Notes: a model not told the origin generated them from the sequence alone. Positions 47,226 to 59,375 are shown, numbered from the stretch's first letter. The stretch is 64,000 bases of DNA from Nymphalis io (GCF_905147045.1 NC_065897.1:5471001-5535000), one strand, 5' to 3'. Made by a program: numbers and translations.

Positions 47226-47954
47226 AATGTATTTGTGCAAACATCATCTTTTCTCCCTCATTATCCAATGGGATCATGAAGAAAAGACATATGTATGTGC
47301 TTTATAAGAAATTAAGTATATTATTCATTATTATATTAGCTTAAGTAAGATTATAATCTTTATTAAAAGTGTATGGAAAATAAGATTTCTGATATTGAAA
47401 TTATCACTATTACAAATGATCCCATAGCAGCATACGGAAATTTTAAATATTAATTAAATATACTGAATACAGTATATTACATAAGATCAATTCAATGAAA
47501 TTTAATATTTATCATTATCCATAATTATTCATAAAAAATAATTCTGGCCGTTTGTCAATTTTAAACAACTACGCTGATCAACTGATTTTACTGAGAAATT
47601 TTACACAGTGAGAATTTAAACTTTACTACCTATTCCGTGAAGGATAATAAAACCTAGTTGTTATCTAGTGATTTTTAAGCAGTCTAATACTAGGAAACCT
47701 GGACTAAAACCCAAAGCATATACATTATGATCTTAGAATCTGATCATTACTTGAACTAAATGGACCATAGATCTACTTGTCTCATACGTCATCTTGTTCG
47801 TTTTGTTTTAATGATATAATAATAATCTTGGAAAATTGAATTGAAATATTTTATATAGTAAATTTTATATATATATGAGGTTTGGCGGCTCAGTAAATAA
47901 TATTAATATCGACTTTTATTAATTTTATTATCCTTCCTTCATAAGTCTATGCGT

Positions 47955-48182
47955 GCTGGCTCTTAATGTCACCGCTTAACTGTGACATCAATTCCATAGC
48001 GCACAAAGAAATTTGGCAACTTTTTTCTCTGTCGCACTTCCAAAAAATGGAATTCCTTACCCGCTCACGTGTTCTCCTCTTACAACCCGGGTTCCTTCAA
48101 ACGAGGCGTGAAGAGGCGACTCAACTACCACTTACCATCAGGTGGAGTAGAGTCATTTGCCCTCCTGGCAAATATAAAAAAA
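47955..48182 (+). mobile_element. LINE F 3' end with internal deletion
   Basis: Retains part of the ORF2 C-terminal code (a frame reading WQLFSLSHFQKMEFLT, shifted relative to the true frame) and GGGTTCCTTCAAACGAGGCG. It then jumps to CTACCACTTACCATCAGGTG, missing about 90 bases present in the other copies, and ends GGCAAATATAAAAAAAA. Confidence 0.85.
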
Positions 48183-48462
48183 ATCAAACTTTTCGTATAC
48201 AATCTCAAGAGTTATGACGAAATATTCGTACTATAAAATTCTTAGAGTCTAACCGATAATCTGAATCGGTGGTAGCGCTTCAAGATTCATAAGTACTAGT
48301 AAAAATCTATTTGAATACATTTTTTTTTTATTTTGATCATCTACTAAAGATATGTCAATATGTCTCATCACTTACACCGTTTCTGTTTACGATTATTTCT
48401 CATGAAATTCTATTATTCATGCCATTATTAGTGAATGTTATGAATCATCATCATCATCATCA

Positions 48463-49440
48463 TCACCAGCCGAAAGACGTCCACTGCTGGACAAAGACCT
48501 CCCCCAAGGATTTCCACGTTGGCCGATCTTGCGCTGCCCGCATCCAACGGCTTCCCGCGACTCGTTCTAAGTCGTCGGTCCACCTTGTAGGGGGCCTGCC
48601 CACGCTGCGTCTTCCGGTTCGTGGTCGCCACTCGAGAACCTTTCTGCCCCAGCGGCCGTCGGTTCTGCGAGCAATGTGCCCCGCCCACTGCCACTTCAAT
48701 TTAGCAATTCTTCGGGCTATGTCGGTTACTTTGGTTCGCCTGCGGATTTCATCATTTCTGATTCGATCTCGCAGAGAAACTCCGAGCATAGCCCTCTCCA
48801 TTGCCCTTTGAGTGACCTTGAGTCTTCTTATGAGGCCCATTGTGAGCGACCACGTCTCTGATCTATAAGTCATCACTGGCAACACACACTGGTCGAAGAC
48901 TTTCGACTTGAGACACTGCGGTATTTGGGATGAGAAGATATCGTGTAGCTTCCCGAACGCTGCCCAGCCGAGTTGAATTCGACGATTGACCTCTTTCTCG
49001 AAGTTGAACCTACCTAGTTGGATGGTCTGACCTAGGTAGACATAGTTGTCTACAACTTCGAGTGCAGAATTTCCAACCTTGACTTGAGTGGGTGCAACAT
49101 GGATGTTCGACATGATTTTCGTCTTGTCCATGTTCATTTTTAGACCCACTTGTTGAGAAACCCTGCTGAGGTCATCGAGCATAGTGCCGAGGTCTTCCAA
49201 GGTCTCAGCCATAATTACAATGTCATCGGCAAATCGAAAATGAGTGATGTACTCGCCGTTGATATTGATGCCAAGTCCGTTCCAGTCCAGAAGCTTGAAA
49301 ACATCTTCCAATGCAGCACTAAACAGTTTCGGAGATATCACGTCTCCCTGTCTTACACCTCTCTGCAGTTGGATAGGTTTTGAGTTCTGATCCTGGAGTC
49401 GGATCGACATGGTAGCGTTCTCGTACAAGTACTTTAACAC
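48463..49440 (-). pseudogene. RTE LINE, C-terminal part of reverse transcriptase ORF
   Basis: Continues the RTE polyprotein in the next frame. Visible motifs, counted from the Met at 49440: RGVRQGD (RT motif 4/B, residues 28-34), FADD (catalytic motif C, 70-73), the thumb region, then the RTE C-terminal signature QRAMERAMLGVSLRDRIRN and WQWAGHIARRTDGRW. It ends with VQQWTSFGW next to the (TGA)n tail. The Met is not a true start: the frame overlaps the upstream one by seven bases, and the two join if a single base is restored, consistent with loss of one G from a G run at about 49440. It makes no functional enzyme as it stands. Confidence 0.9.
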
Positions 49441-51374
49441 CTGATATACCGATAATCAATTTGGCACCTTTGAAGAGAATTCAGCACGGCCCAGGTTTCG
49501 ATCGAATCAAAGGCTTTCTCATAGTCCACAAACGCTAAGCAAAGTGGCTGGTTATACTCCTCAGTCTTCTGTATAACTTGCCGCAGCGTATGTATGTGGT
49601 CTATGGTGCTAAAGCCTTTCCGGAATCCGGCTTGTTCGGGTGGCTGGAAGTCGTCAAGCCTTTGCTCGAGACGATTCGTAATGACTCTCGAAAACAACTT
49701 GTAAACATGAATCAGCAGTGAGATGGGCCTGTAATTCTTCAGAAGGGTTTTATCATCCTTCTTAAAGAAAAGTACCGCCACACCTCTGTGCCATGCTTTT
49801 GGCGTTTGACCTTTGGCAATGACGGAGTTAAAAAGCCTCTGAAGAGCCCTGATGATCGGTGTACCACCCGCCTTCAGAAGCTCGGCTGTAATACCATCAT
49901 CACCAGGTGCCTTGTTGTTTTTGAGTTGTCCGAGAGCCATTCTAATCTCGAAAAGACTGACGTCCTGAAAATCTTCAGTGTAGTGTCGGGTTAGTCTTGC
50001 TCTGGGATCTGCAGCATGACTACTGACAGGTGATTGAGCTGTCGTGTACAGCTGACCGTAGAACTTCTCAACCTCTTCCAACACCTCAGATCTTGACGTG
50101 ACTATTCTGCCATCCTCAGTTTTCAGCCTTGTCAGTTGACTCTGACCAACAGACAGATCTCTGGCGAACACTTTAGAGCCTTTGTTCCGCTCGATGGCCT
50201 CTTTAATGCGCAATGTATTAAATTGGCGAGTGTCGCGAGTTAAAGACTTTGAAATCTGTCTGTTGATCAGCCGATAGCCGGCAGCATCAGCTGGGGACGT
50301 CAGCATCATTTTCCGTCTTTTCTCCATAAGCCGTAAGGTAGAGGCAGAGATCTTTTTGGTTCCTTTTGTACGGCTGGTCTTGAAGGTCTTAGACCCAGCC
50401 GTACGGACAGTTTCCACAAGCCTGTCGTTGTATGTGTCCACTTCCTCGCAGTCTGCTAGGTAATCTAATCGGTTTTGGAGTTCGAGCTGAAAGGCTTCGG
50501 GATTTCGGATTTGAAGAGGTGATGGTCGGAGCGTAGACTTCATCAGTCGGGACCTCTGGAGTTTAACATTGATATTTAACGAGCCTCTTACGAGTCTGTG
50601 ATCGCTCCCAGTTTTGACTGCATTGATCACGGAGACGTCATTAAATATTTGTCTTCTCGTCGACAAGATGAAGTCTATCTCATTCTTGGTTTTCCCATCA
50701 TGGCTCACCCAGGTCCATTTACGCTGAACTGGCTTCCTGAAAAAGGAGTTCATCATAAAGAGTCCCTCCTTCTCCATAAAGTCGGCCAACATCTGGCCCC
50801 GAGGGTTGCGGTCTCCAATTCCATGAGGTCCCACCTTTAACTCATCGCCGAATCGTTTGCCCAGCTTCGCGTTAAAGTCCCCCATTACAACAGTGAAATG
50901 AGTCTTGTTGGTATGTATGGCTTTAGATAAATCCTCATACATGACCTCAACCTCATCGTCGGAGTGTGTCGAAGTCGGCGCGTATACCTGTATGACCTTC
51001 AAAGAATACCGCTTGGTGATTCTGAGTATAAGGTACGCCACCCTAGCCGACACGCTCTCGATTTTCACAACGTTGTTAACGAGGTACTTGTGGACTATGA
51101 ACCCGACACCACCTTGAGACAGTTGATCGCCCTTTCGGAAATAGAGAAGGTTACCGGATTTCAGGATCATCGTATCCTCCCCCTGTCTTCGGACTTCGGA
51201 TAATCCGACGATATCCCAGTGTAACCTGCTCAGTTCTTCCTCCAGTTCGATGATCTTCTCGTCGGTCCGCAGTGTACGCGTGTTATATGTTGCCAGGGCC
51301 AGAGGTCGTCGGTGTTGGTAACACGAAATCTGCCGGGGATTCTTAGCACCCCCTGCCCCGCCGTTACCACAGCT
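49434..51374 (-). pseudogene. RTE LINE, endonuclease and N-terminal reverse transcriptase ORF
   Basis: Read from the nearest in-frame Met (in the SINE at 51506) this frame has 690 codons; residues 1-44 come from the inserted SINE B and are not element protein. The endonuclease shows LATYNTRTLR (about 71-80, Asn74), GLSEVRRQGE (Glu104), VMGDFNAKLG (207-216), EIDFIL (276-281) and GSDHRLV (300-306), i.e. all the catalytic residues of the AP-endonuclease fold. The reverse transcriptase begins with KNYRPISLL (590-598), QAGFRKGFSTIDHI (625-638) and LAFVDYEKAFDS (657-668, catalytic Asp661). It ends prematurely at YIRC, where the frame shifts. The element's own start codons lie beyond the SINE, on the minus strand at about 51764-51820, in a frame that rejoins this one. 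Confidence 0.92.
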
Positions 51375-51700
51375 GTTTTTTTTTTTTATAGAATAGGAAG
51401 GCGGACGAGCATATGGGCCACCTGATGGTAAGTGGTCACCAACGCTCTTAGACATTAGCATTGTAAGAAATGTCAACCATCGCTTACATATCCAATGCGC
51501 CACCAACCTTGGGAACTAAGATTTTATGTCCCTTGTGCAGTGTAATTAAAGGCACAAGGGACCTTGTGCCTGTAATTACACTGGCTCACTCACCCTTCAA
51601 ACCGGAACACAACAATATCAAGTATTGCTGTTTTGCGGTAGAATATCTGATGAGTGGGTGGTACCTACCCAGACGAGCTTGCACAAAACCCTACCACCAA
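51375..51700 (-). mobile_element. SINE B inserted in the RTE 5' coding region
   Basis: T-tail, ATAGAATAGGAAGGCGGACG to AAACCCTACCACC. Flanked by GTTACCACAGCTG (51363-51375) and GTTACCAAGGCTAG (51701-51714), a diverged target-site duplication. It carries an extra inverted duplication around 51530-51585 (GGCACAAGGGACCTTGTGCC). Confidence 0.9.
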
Positions 51701-51890
51701 GTTACCAAGGCTAGGAATAACAGGGCTGCCGGGGACTAGGGGCCGTGGTTTAGTTGCGCGAATCATGAGGGGATATGCCATAATCGCCACACTTGGCAGA
51801 CGGGTTGGCGATCGCAGTAAGTTAGTCATAGTACTCAGAGAGACGCTGCTGCCCGTTCTCTGGTGTATATTCCCTCGGGTCGACTTCTAC
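51701..51890 (-). pseudogene. RTE LINE, N-terminal ORF segment beyond the SINE
   Basis: On the minus strand this stretch is open from about 51890 to the SINE junction, with Met codons including one at 51766-51764 followed by IRATKPRPLVPGSP. The codons run up to LGN at the target-site duplication. With the SINE and one duplicate removed, they are in the same frame as GGAGGAKNPRQIS on the far side. This supports the SINE as a later insertion into an ORF that once began here. Confidence 0.75.
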
Positions 51891-51950
51891 GCCCCCCACG
51901 GGATGAGATGAGGTGGTGATATTCGTCGCCATCACCACACGGCAAAAATA

Positions 51951-52022
51951 TTATAAATAGTGTTATTAATAATTGCAAATGCAATAAATAGGCAAATGTT
52001 ATAAATAGTGTTATTAATAATT
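51951..52022. repeat. 24-bp direct repeat at the RTE 5' border
   Basis: TTATAAATAGTGTTATTAAT plus AATT occurs at 51951-51974 and 51999-52022. It may be a small tandem duplication at the insertion point. Confidence 0.85.
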
Positions 52023-52078
52023 ATTATATTATTTTTTTCTGCTTATTAACTTCAGTATTACAATTTATATTCGTAATA

Positions 52079-52377
52079 CTGGTGGTAGGGCTTTGTGCAA
52101 GCTCGTCTGGGTAGGTACCACCCACTCATCAGATATTCTACCGCAAAACAGCAATACTTGATATTGTTGTGTTCCGGTTTGAAGGGTGAGTGAGCCAGTG
52201 TAATTACAGGCACAAGGGACATAAAATCTTAGTTCCCAAGGTTGGTGGCGCATTGGATATGTAAGCGATGGTTGACATTTCTTACAATGCCAATGTCTAA
52301 GAGCGTTGGTGACCACTTACCATCAGGTGGCCCATATGCTCGTCCGCCTTCCTATTCTATAAAAAAAAAAAAAAAAA
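52079..52377 (+). mobile_element. SINE B, full length
   Basis: ACTGGTGGTAGGGCTTTGTG head to CCTATTCTATA and a 17-A tail. Opposite orientation to the copy at 51375-51700, forming an inverted pair about 380 bases apart. Confidence 0.92.
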
Positions 52378-53602
52378 TCTTTTTGTTAGTACTTTTTAAC
52401 ATACAAAAGTGTTTATGCAAAGTATTTTGTTATCTTCTTCGTATGCTACGAATTGCTACGATTACGTTTACAAGCTGTGAAACTTAGTGTAGCGACAGAC
52501 GAAATCTCAAAATACTTACACTACAATACAAGTTAATTCGAAATTTAATGACAACGATATATCATTATTATTTGAAACAAAACGTAAGAGTTTTTAAATA
52601 ACAATATACATTGAATATTTTATATTTTACATCATATTTTTTTATAGAATAATTATATATTATATATATTTATAAATATTTTTACTTTATTTTTAACGTA
52701 TACTACTCATCTGAGTCAATTGAAAGTTTGAATAGTTAATTGCTATATTTGTAAAATACAAGATAAAAATAACCCGCTGAGTTTCTTTCGACGGTTCTTC
52801 CAAGTGCTGGGGTGTTTATTTCCGAAACGTTCGTAGATGCGTCAATAAGTAAGTGGAACGCTTCTACAATGAATAAAGATTTTTGATTTTTGACTTTTAC
52901 TTTGCGTTGTTGGTCACAATTACATAAAGGATTTTGGTATAGTATAATAATTGTCGTACAGAAGGCGCGTGATACAGTATAGTATCGTATGTATACAATA
53001 AAAAAATTAAGATTTAAACAATTGTATGGTTAAAATTTACAATTTATACAGTAAAACCTATATTATATCATGTTTTATAGCAATAAAGAAATTGTTATAA
53101 GATTCTGAACTCTTAATAAACCAATAAGACTTCAACAAGTTTAAATATATTATTTAAACTGAAATAAATTAAAAATAAAGCTTCGTTTATAACATAAAAA
53201 TTTATAACATAAAAATTGTACTTATACAATATAAGTTATAGTTTCATGTCGAGAGAATTATCGTATATTTCGATTACTGGAATTATGTCCTTTCCACGAA
53301 TATGATATTGCTTAAGAGAAATTCTTAGTATAGCTGTGTTACAGAATATAGTCAGTAAGTCAGCGTAATAATGGATGCGAAAAGCATAAAAACTAAGGAC
53401 CCTACAGCTAGTAATAATACAAATTAGTCATATGCTTCCCTGTCATTAACAATAAACTAATTGAATGTAATTAAACATCCAATTTATCCGGAAAATAACA
53501 TCGGAAACAGAAGTAACAGAAGGCAATTAATTTTAAACAAACGTAATTATTATGATACTATTAGAGTCCTTATTTGTTATTTAATTGTTTATTATTATTA
53601 TT

Positions 53603-53813
53603 ATTTTATAGTATAGGTAGGCGGATGATCAAATGGGCCACCGGGTGGTATGCGGTCACCAACGCTCAAAGACAGGTATTATAAGAAATGTTAACCATCG
53701 CTTAAATCGCCAATGCGCCACCAACCTTGGGAATTAAGATGTTATGTCCCTTGTGCCTGTTATTACACTGGCTCACTCACCTATCAAACCGGAACACAAC
53801 AATACCAAGTACT
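53603..53813 (-). mobile_element. SINE B, 5'-truncated
   Basis: TTTTATAGTATAGGTAGGCG to CAACAATACCAAGTACT. The element's first about 80 bases are absent. Confidence 0.85.
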
Positions 53814-53815
53814 TA

Positions 53816-53946
53816 ATATAGTTACAAGTAATATTTCCCAAGTTTAGTGGCGCATTGGCGATGTAAGGAACGATTAATATTTCTTACATCGTCAATGTCT
53901 ATGGGCGGTGGTGACCACTTACCATCAAATAAGTGGCCTATAACAT
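53816..53946 (+). mobile_element. SINE B 3' half, opposite orientation
   Basis: GTGGCGCATTGGCGATGTAA, TATTTCTTACATCGTCAATG, GTGACCACTTACCATCA. Head-to-head with the preceding copy, so the pair forms a natural hairpin. Confidence 0.8.
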
Positions 53947-54086
53947 AAAAAATATTGATATTCTTACACTAATATACTACTTTTCGTCCGTGACTTCACT
54001 CGCATTTTATTGAAAGGAAGGCAGGTATTAGGTATTTAAAAGTAGCATATGTCATTCCTTGGGTTTCAAGCTGACCAGGTGACTCT

Positions 54087-54272
54087 TTATTGACTCAGAC
54101 TGTACCTGTTGACTTCATTGAAGGGATTTTTTTTTTCCCGTGGGGTTCTGAATTCCTTAACCAATCGAAATGGTCTGTCTATAATCGGCTCATCTTTATA
54201 ATGGATCGCGATTTTTGGGTTGTAATCCGGAATCTCCTTGGTAGTCGCCATTAATGCTTTCATCACAATCAA
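54087..54272 (-). other. Unclassified 61-codon open frame
   Basis: Reads like soluble protein: IPDYNPKIAIHYKDEPIIDR followed by PFRLVKEFRTPREKKNPFN, charged and without low complexity. I do not recognise a family. It could be a fragment of an old mobile element or an exon of an unknown gene; no clear splice sites or neighbours support a gene. Confidence 0.25.
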
Positions 54273-54531
54273 TATAATTTGGAGTAGCTAATAAGCTTGT
54301 TACTACTATATGCAGGATATCTATCATCTAGTATCTAGTATTTAGTAATAAAGATCCCACCAAACTGATTTCTAATCAGGTATCAGACCACTAATGTTTT
54401 TCTGTCCACGATTCCTCACTGGCAGCCCAAATCATGGAAATTAGTAATGTTTAAGGCCTAAGTAAGCACGTAACAGTCCTGCGCCTGATGTCTCTTCGGT
54501 CTTGTCTGACTATTATAACGAGGGAATAAAA

Positions 54532-54560
54532 AGAGAGAGAGAGAGAGTGTGTGTGTGTTA
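54532..54560. repeat. (AG)n(TG)n compound microsatellite
   Basis: GAGAGAGAGAGAGAG followed by TGTGTGTGTGT. Confidence 0.9.
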
Positions 54561-56170
54561 ACGTATAGACTCGTGCACTATATTATCTACTGCGCAGATG
54601 GATTGTCCTTGAAATTGGCCGCCGTTACTATACTTCACTCAGACAAAAGAAAAGACAAAAGAATTGTAGCTTAACGCTTGTAGGGTCGTTACTCAGGTTG
54701 ATTTACTCGCGGATTATCTGGTTCTTCTTATTTGTTATAATTGTGTTTATCTTCTTGCATATCTTAAGCTAAATTTAACGTTATTATAAATTTAATGTTG
54801 ATATGTGTTTGAAATTAATCAACTTCGATAACAGTTAACCGAACCCCATGAAAATTCATCACATATATTTGTCATTTTTCACCATTTACGTTCTTGTACT
54901 ATCCACTTTGTAATATAATAAACGGCGTTGCAACTTAAACTTCTATAGTGTTCCATCGATCGCTTTAATAATTAGTAAATATACACAGGTAGGACAAAGT
55001 CTGTGTGTGTTTTATCATATCGTGTAAAAATATAAGTTCTGATAAATAATTAATGATCAAACTTTTTATACAATTTTTAAGATAAAATTATTAGAATGTG
55101 TTTGTTAAATATATAACGATATACGAAGGCTCGGTTGATTCACACGTAATGTTGTGAGATTTTCACGAACTGTTTACAGCTCCCAAAATCTCGCAGGCTT
55201 AGAACAACCTCATCTTAAGATCACCGCAAGATGTTTCCGGGTCAGTCCATTACAAGGGTCAAAATGTAGTAACATGATAAACGGCGTAAAACTATAAGGA
55301 ATCGACTTTTACGTACCCGAGGGGCGATTTTATCTTTTATAACTTTTTTTTATATAAAATCTGATTTTCTTGGTGGAAAGGTTTAAATATTTGATTCTTT
55401 GCTTGTAGCGTATAAAAATACGTTTTGTATAATTAAACATGTAGATTATGACGCCTTACCCACGGTATTGATTGTGTTATTCGTCTCTTGCGCTCACGTC
55501 AAAATGAAGGATTTTCATACAAACTTTCATTCTCTTTATCAAAAACTTAAGGCCTAATTTTTCAAAAACCCTTCGTTAGTTCTATGTATGTGAAAGGTAC
55601 ACGGATGTAAATTTTCATGGTGCTAGCCTCAGTTGCTTGGGCATTATATATATATATAACTAACTAACTAACTCACATATCAACGCACAGCACAATTAAA
55701 TTATTGTTATAGTATCATGTGTAAATTAATAAGCAACGTTTGCGTTTTTGTATCAATTCGGTCACGTGTTCAGAAAGATCATGACGCTGTAGTTAAATTT
55801 TATTCCGTTTTGATTAATTAAAAAAAAATGTACGATGAATTCATTGATTAATTGTATAAATAGTAGATATTAAAGAGTATCTTTACTCTGCTTTTATTTA
55901 TTCAAAATCAATGTTTATAATTTATTTCTTCTACTGGGTAGGTTAGATAATTATTATGATTGATGATTTTACCATATATCAGTAGTGTGAATTACAATCT
56001 TAAACTAAATTTACCAATCGCAAACAGTTTTTCACTCACTGATGGTAAAAAAACTGCCTTCATAACCAAATGTTTGTTAAGACTTTGATCGTTTGAAATT
56101 CATTATCTGTATTAAGCTAATAGATTTAAATTTTCTATAAAATTTTATAGAAAATTTTCTAAAAAAAAAA

Positions 56171-56472
56171 GCCGAGATGGCCCGGTGGTAAGAACGCGTG
56201 AATCTTAACCGATGATCGTGGGTTCAAACCCGGCAAGCACCACTGAATTTTCATGTGCTTAATTTGTGATTATAATTCATCTCGTGCTTTACGGTGAAGG
56301 AAAACATCGTGAGGAAACCTGCATGTGTCTAATTTCACTGAAATTCTGCCACATGTGAATTCTACCAACCCGCATTGGAGCAGCGTGGTGGAATAAGCTC
56401 CAAACCTTCTCCTCAAAATGAGGAAAGGAGGCCTTTAGCCCAGCAGTGGGACCTTCACAGGCTGTTACGGTA
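56171..56472 (+). mobile_element. SINE A, full length, young-looking
   Basis: GCCGAGATGGCCCGGTGGTA head, GTGGGTTCAAACCCGG B box, CAGCAGTGGGACCTTCACAG, CTGTTACGG end. TCTAAAAAAAAAA on the left and TCTATAAAAAAAAA on the right look like the target-site duplication. Best reference copy of SINE A here. Confidence 0.92.
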
Positions 56473-57689
56473 TCTATAAAAAAAAAACTGAAATTATTCT
56501 TGTTTTTTTTTAATTGTACTGTTTTTTAAAATATACCAGTACATACAAAAGTTGGTATAATTTGGAAAATATCCATGTTTTTGATCCCGAAAAAATATAT
56601 ATTAATAAAAATATACTCGTATAGTAATATGATATATTTTAAAGTGATCCTTAACGACTACGCATATCTCTTGATAGTCGTTTGACCGGGTGAGCCCTCG
56701 ACCCGGGTATGATTGATGACACCAGCAGCCCGGATAAGACAATGTAGTGGAAAGAAAGACTCGGTCAATCCAGTATCAGACTGACAGTCCACCGAACTTA
56801 TAGCACTATATTGTACTATAATATTAATGTAATACACGCGATAGTATTAAATAAATATATTTTTTTTATTTTCTTTCTTTTTAATTCGGAAGAGTGCATT
56901 ATTGTGAAGTATATTGTAAAAATTTCGCTTTAAAAAAACGTTATTCTATGTAAGTGAAATAAAACTTAACCCTATACGTAAGTATAGAGAGGATATAAGA
57001 GGACATCGTGACTATATACTGTACTCGTAGTATTTATGACTGGATTACATCTGCCCGATCGAGTAAAGCGGACTTGACGCGAATACATTTGTCTCAAATA
57101 TTGGGATCAAGAAAGAAAAGTGAAACTGTTTATTTAAATATATATTTCTCTATAGCACGACTCGTCGCTTTAAATGATATGGATAGTCAGCTTTAATGTT
57201 GCCAAATTGTAACAGAGGCGGAGTTTATGATACGAAATAACGAAGGTAACATTTTCATTTTACTTGTACATTGTACTACGCTCGGTTGTAAAAATGCTGA
57301 ATAGAAAAAAGGTCTAGTAATCTTGATGGTACGGATCCAATTTTTACGGATAAATGATTTTATTCTGCGTTGACTTTTTGTGATAGATAAGTATCGTCCC
57401 GTGGACAATGTTACCCAAAGCAATGTGGTTGTGAGTTTCGTAGCAATACGCTGACGTAAAATGAAATCGAAAAAGAATTTCATTACTCTGCCGACATTGT
57501 TAATATTTATTTATCTGGGCTTTACAGGAGTGATTGGGGAAAGGGCGAGTCTTCTCGAGATCATAATGGCATAGACTTTGATTGTACGGACATACTGTTT
57601 CATATGTGTAGAGCAAAACATTAATTTTATTTTCTTTTTCAAAATATCAAAATATACAAGTGTGTAGTTTTACACCTGCAGGTTCATCA

Positions 57690-57820
57690 CCTGCAAGCAT
57701 GAGATGAATTATTATGAAACACAAATTAAGCAAATCTAAAGTCAATGATGCATTCCGTGATTTGAACCCGCAATAATTGGTTAAGATTTACACGTTCTAG
57801 CCGCTGGGGCATCTCGGCTC
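57690..57820 (-). mobile_element. SINE A, 5' half, diverged
   Basis: GAGATGAATTATTATGAAAC, TTTGAACCCGCAATAATTGG, GGGGCATCTCGGCTCG in reverse order. Confidence 0.75.
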
Positions 57821-59375
57821 GTTACAAAGTATTGCTGTTTTATTTGTAAAGTTTGGTTGATACAGTTGGTGCGATCCATTCAGACGAATAACAAAACCCC
57901 GAAGCCGTACCGCCGGTATATCACCATAATTTTCTTCCATTATTATACTATTCAATAAATTCACGAATCTAATTAACTCACAGTTCCATAATAACAAATA
58001 TGAACTATTATAATTAGATTCAAGTGTTGCAAATGCATGATGAAAACAACTCTGCATCCATCGATCTATAATCAATATTATCCCAACGAGAGTTAGTTGT
58101 GGATTCGGTTCATGGCAATTCTCTCGAGACCCCTTAAATTTGAATCGATTCGGTTCCGTATTAAGAACGCTTCGCAAATAGAAAGGTCATGGTAATATGG
58201 CTATCTCGTACGTGTCTACGTGATCTCCGTTACCATATCGGTAGCAATTTCAAACGTTCTATTTGTTCTATTTATTGAATTCGATAAGTACTATGGTTCA
58301 TGTTTCAAATCGTTTTAAGTTACGTTGACATATAATAATACTTTTCTTATATATACTTGTTTTAAAGCATAACATAATCATATATCTACAATGTTCATTA
58401 CTTGTAATAGACAAATTTATGATATATACATACATAAAAGTTTAAAAATAAATTTATCGTTTTACGTTTATATATATAAATAATGTTGTGATTTTTTTTT
58501 TAAACTGTGAAACTTTCTGATTACTTTTTATTAAATTAAATTGAAGTACCAATTTTCAATTGTACTTAAATATAAAATAAATATATGTGTTTTATAAAAA
58601 ATATGATTCGTTACTCAAGCATCTATTGGCACAAAATTAATGCCTAATTAGTGAATTACTTTTTGTAAAAAACCTCATTGGAATGTCTACAACACTCATT
58701 TTTACTGAGGTTAAGGTTTACCGAGAACTTTTTTTTTGTTTGACAACTCGGAGTCACGCTGAACGCTATACGCTATGATGAGAGTTAGAGAGTATTACGT
58801 TAGATAATGTAGAGTCATGAAGAGAACCTTCGAGCAGTGAAAAGGGGGAGTTAATTGCCTAAAATATTTAATATCGAAGGGTTCGACAAAAGACAGCCAC
58901 AGGTGGAGGCACGCAAGGATGCGCAAGCGTACCCGCAACTTCGCCTATAGTAAATCGCAGGAACCGTGATGGTTTTAGTCGGTAACAGTCCGACATAGAC
59001 CTCATTGTATCATCCGATACAGAGGGTATCCATAAGGATTTCCCCACGATAAAAAAAAGATCGTGTAGAGCTAAGACCTTGGCTCTCCATAAGATCTGAT
59101 AACATTTTTTATAGTGCAAGTAATATGTACTCAGCTTGGCGTTACTTTACATGATAATGTTTTTTGTGGGATTATAATAATTAAAAAACAACTTTTCTAT
59201 CAAAATGTTGACGTAAACAGTTAAGACAACAGTAGTGCTATAATATCGGCTTATCCTTTGAAAATACCTCCAGTGGCTTATTTACATGTTATCGTGTCTA
59301 AGCAAACAAAGCCTTGAGTGCTTTCACTGCTACGCTACAGTGTTATATTATAAAATATTAAAAAGAGTTATTTAC

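Larger units (their letters stand above)
48444..51946 (-). mobile_element. RTE-clade LINE, nearly full length, interrupted
   Basis: A non-LTR retrotransposon encoding an apurinic-type endonuclease and a reverse transcriptase in one ORF, as in the RTE clade. Its 3' end is a (TGA)n repeat (TCATCATCATCATCATCATCA on the + strand at 48444), the usual RTE tail, and no poly-A is present. The 5' end lies near 51946, judged from where recognisable element sequence stops. The coding frame is broken by one base at about 49440 and interrupted by a SINE B at 51375-51700. The excellent preservation of both domains points to a fairly recent insertion. Confidence 0.9.

Noticed and set aside
48311..48811. 166-codon + strand frame with a His run
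   Set aside because: It is the antisense of the RTE 3' end; the His run is the (TGA)n tail read backwards.
57797..58177. 126-codon minus-strand frame as a host gene
   Set aside because: Its C-terminal end runs into a SINE A fragment, it has no recognisable domain, and no splice or promoter support.
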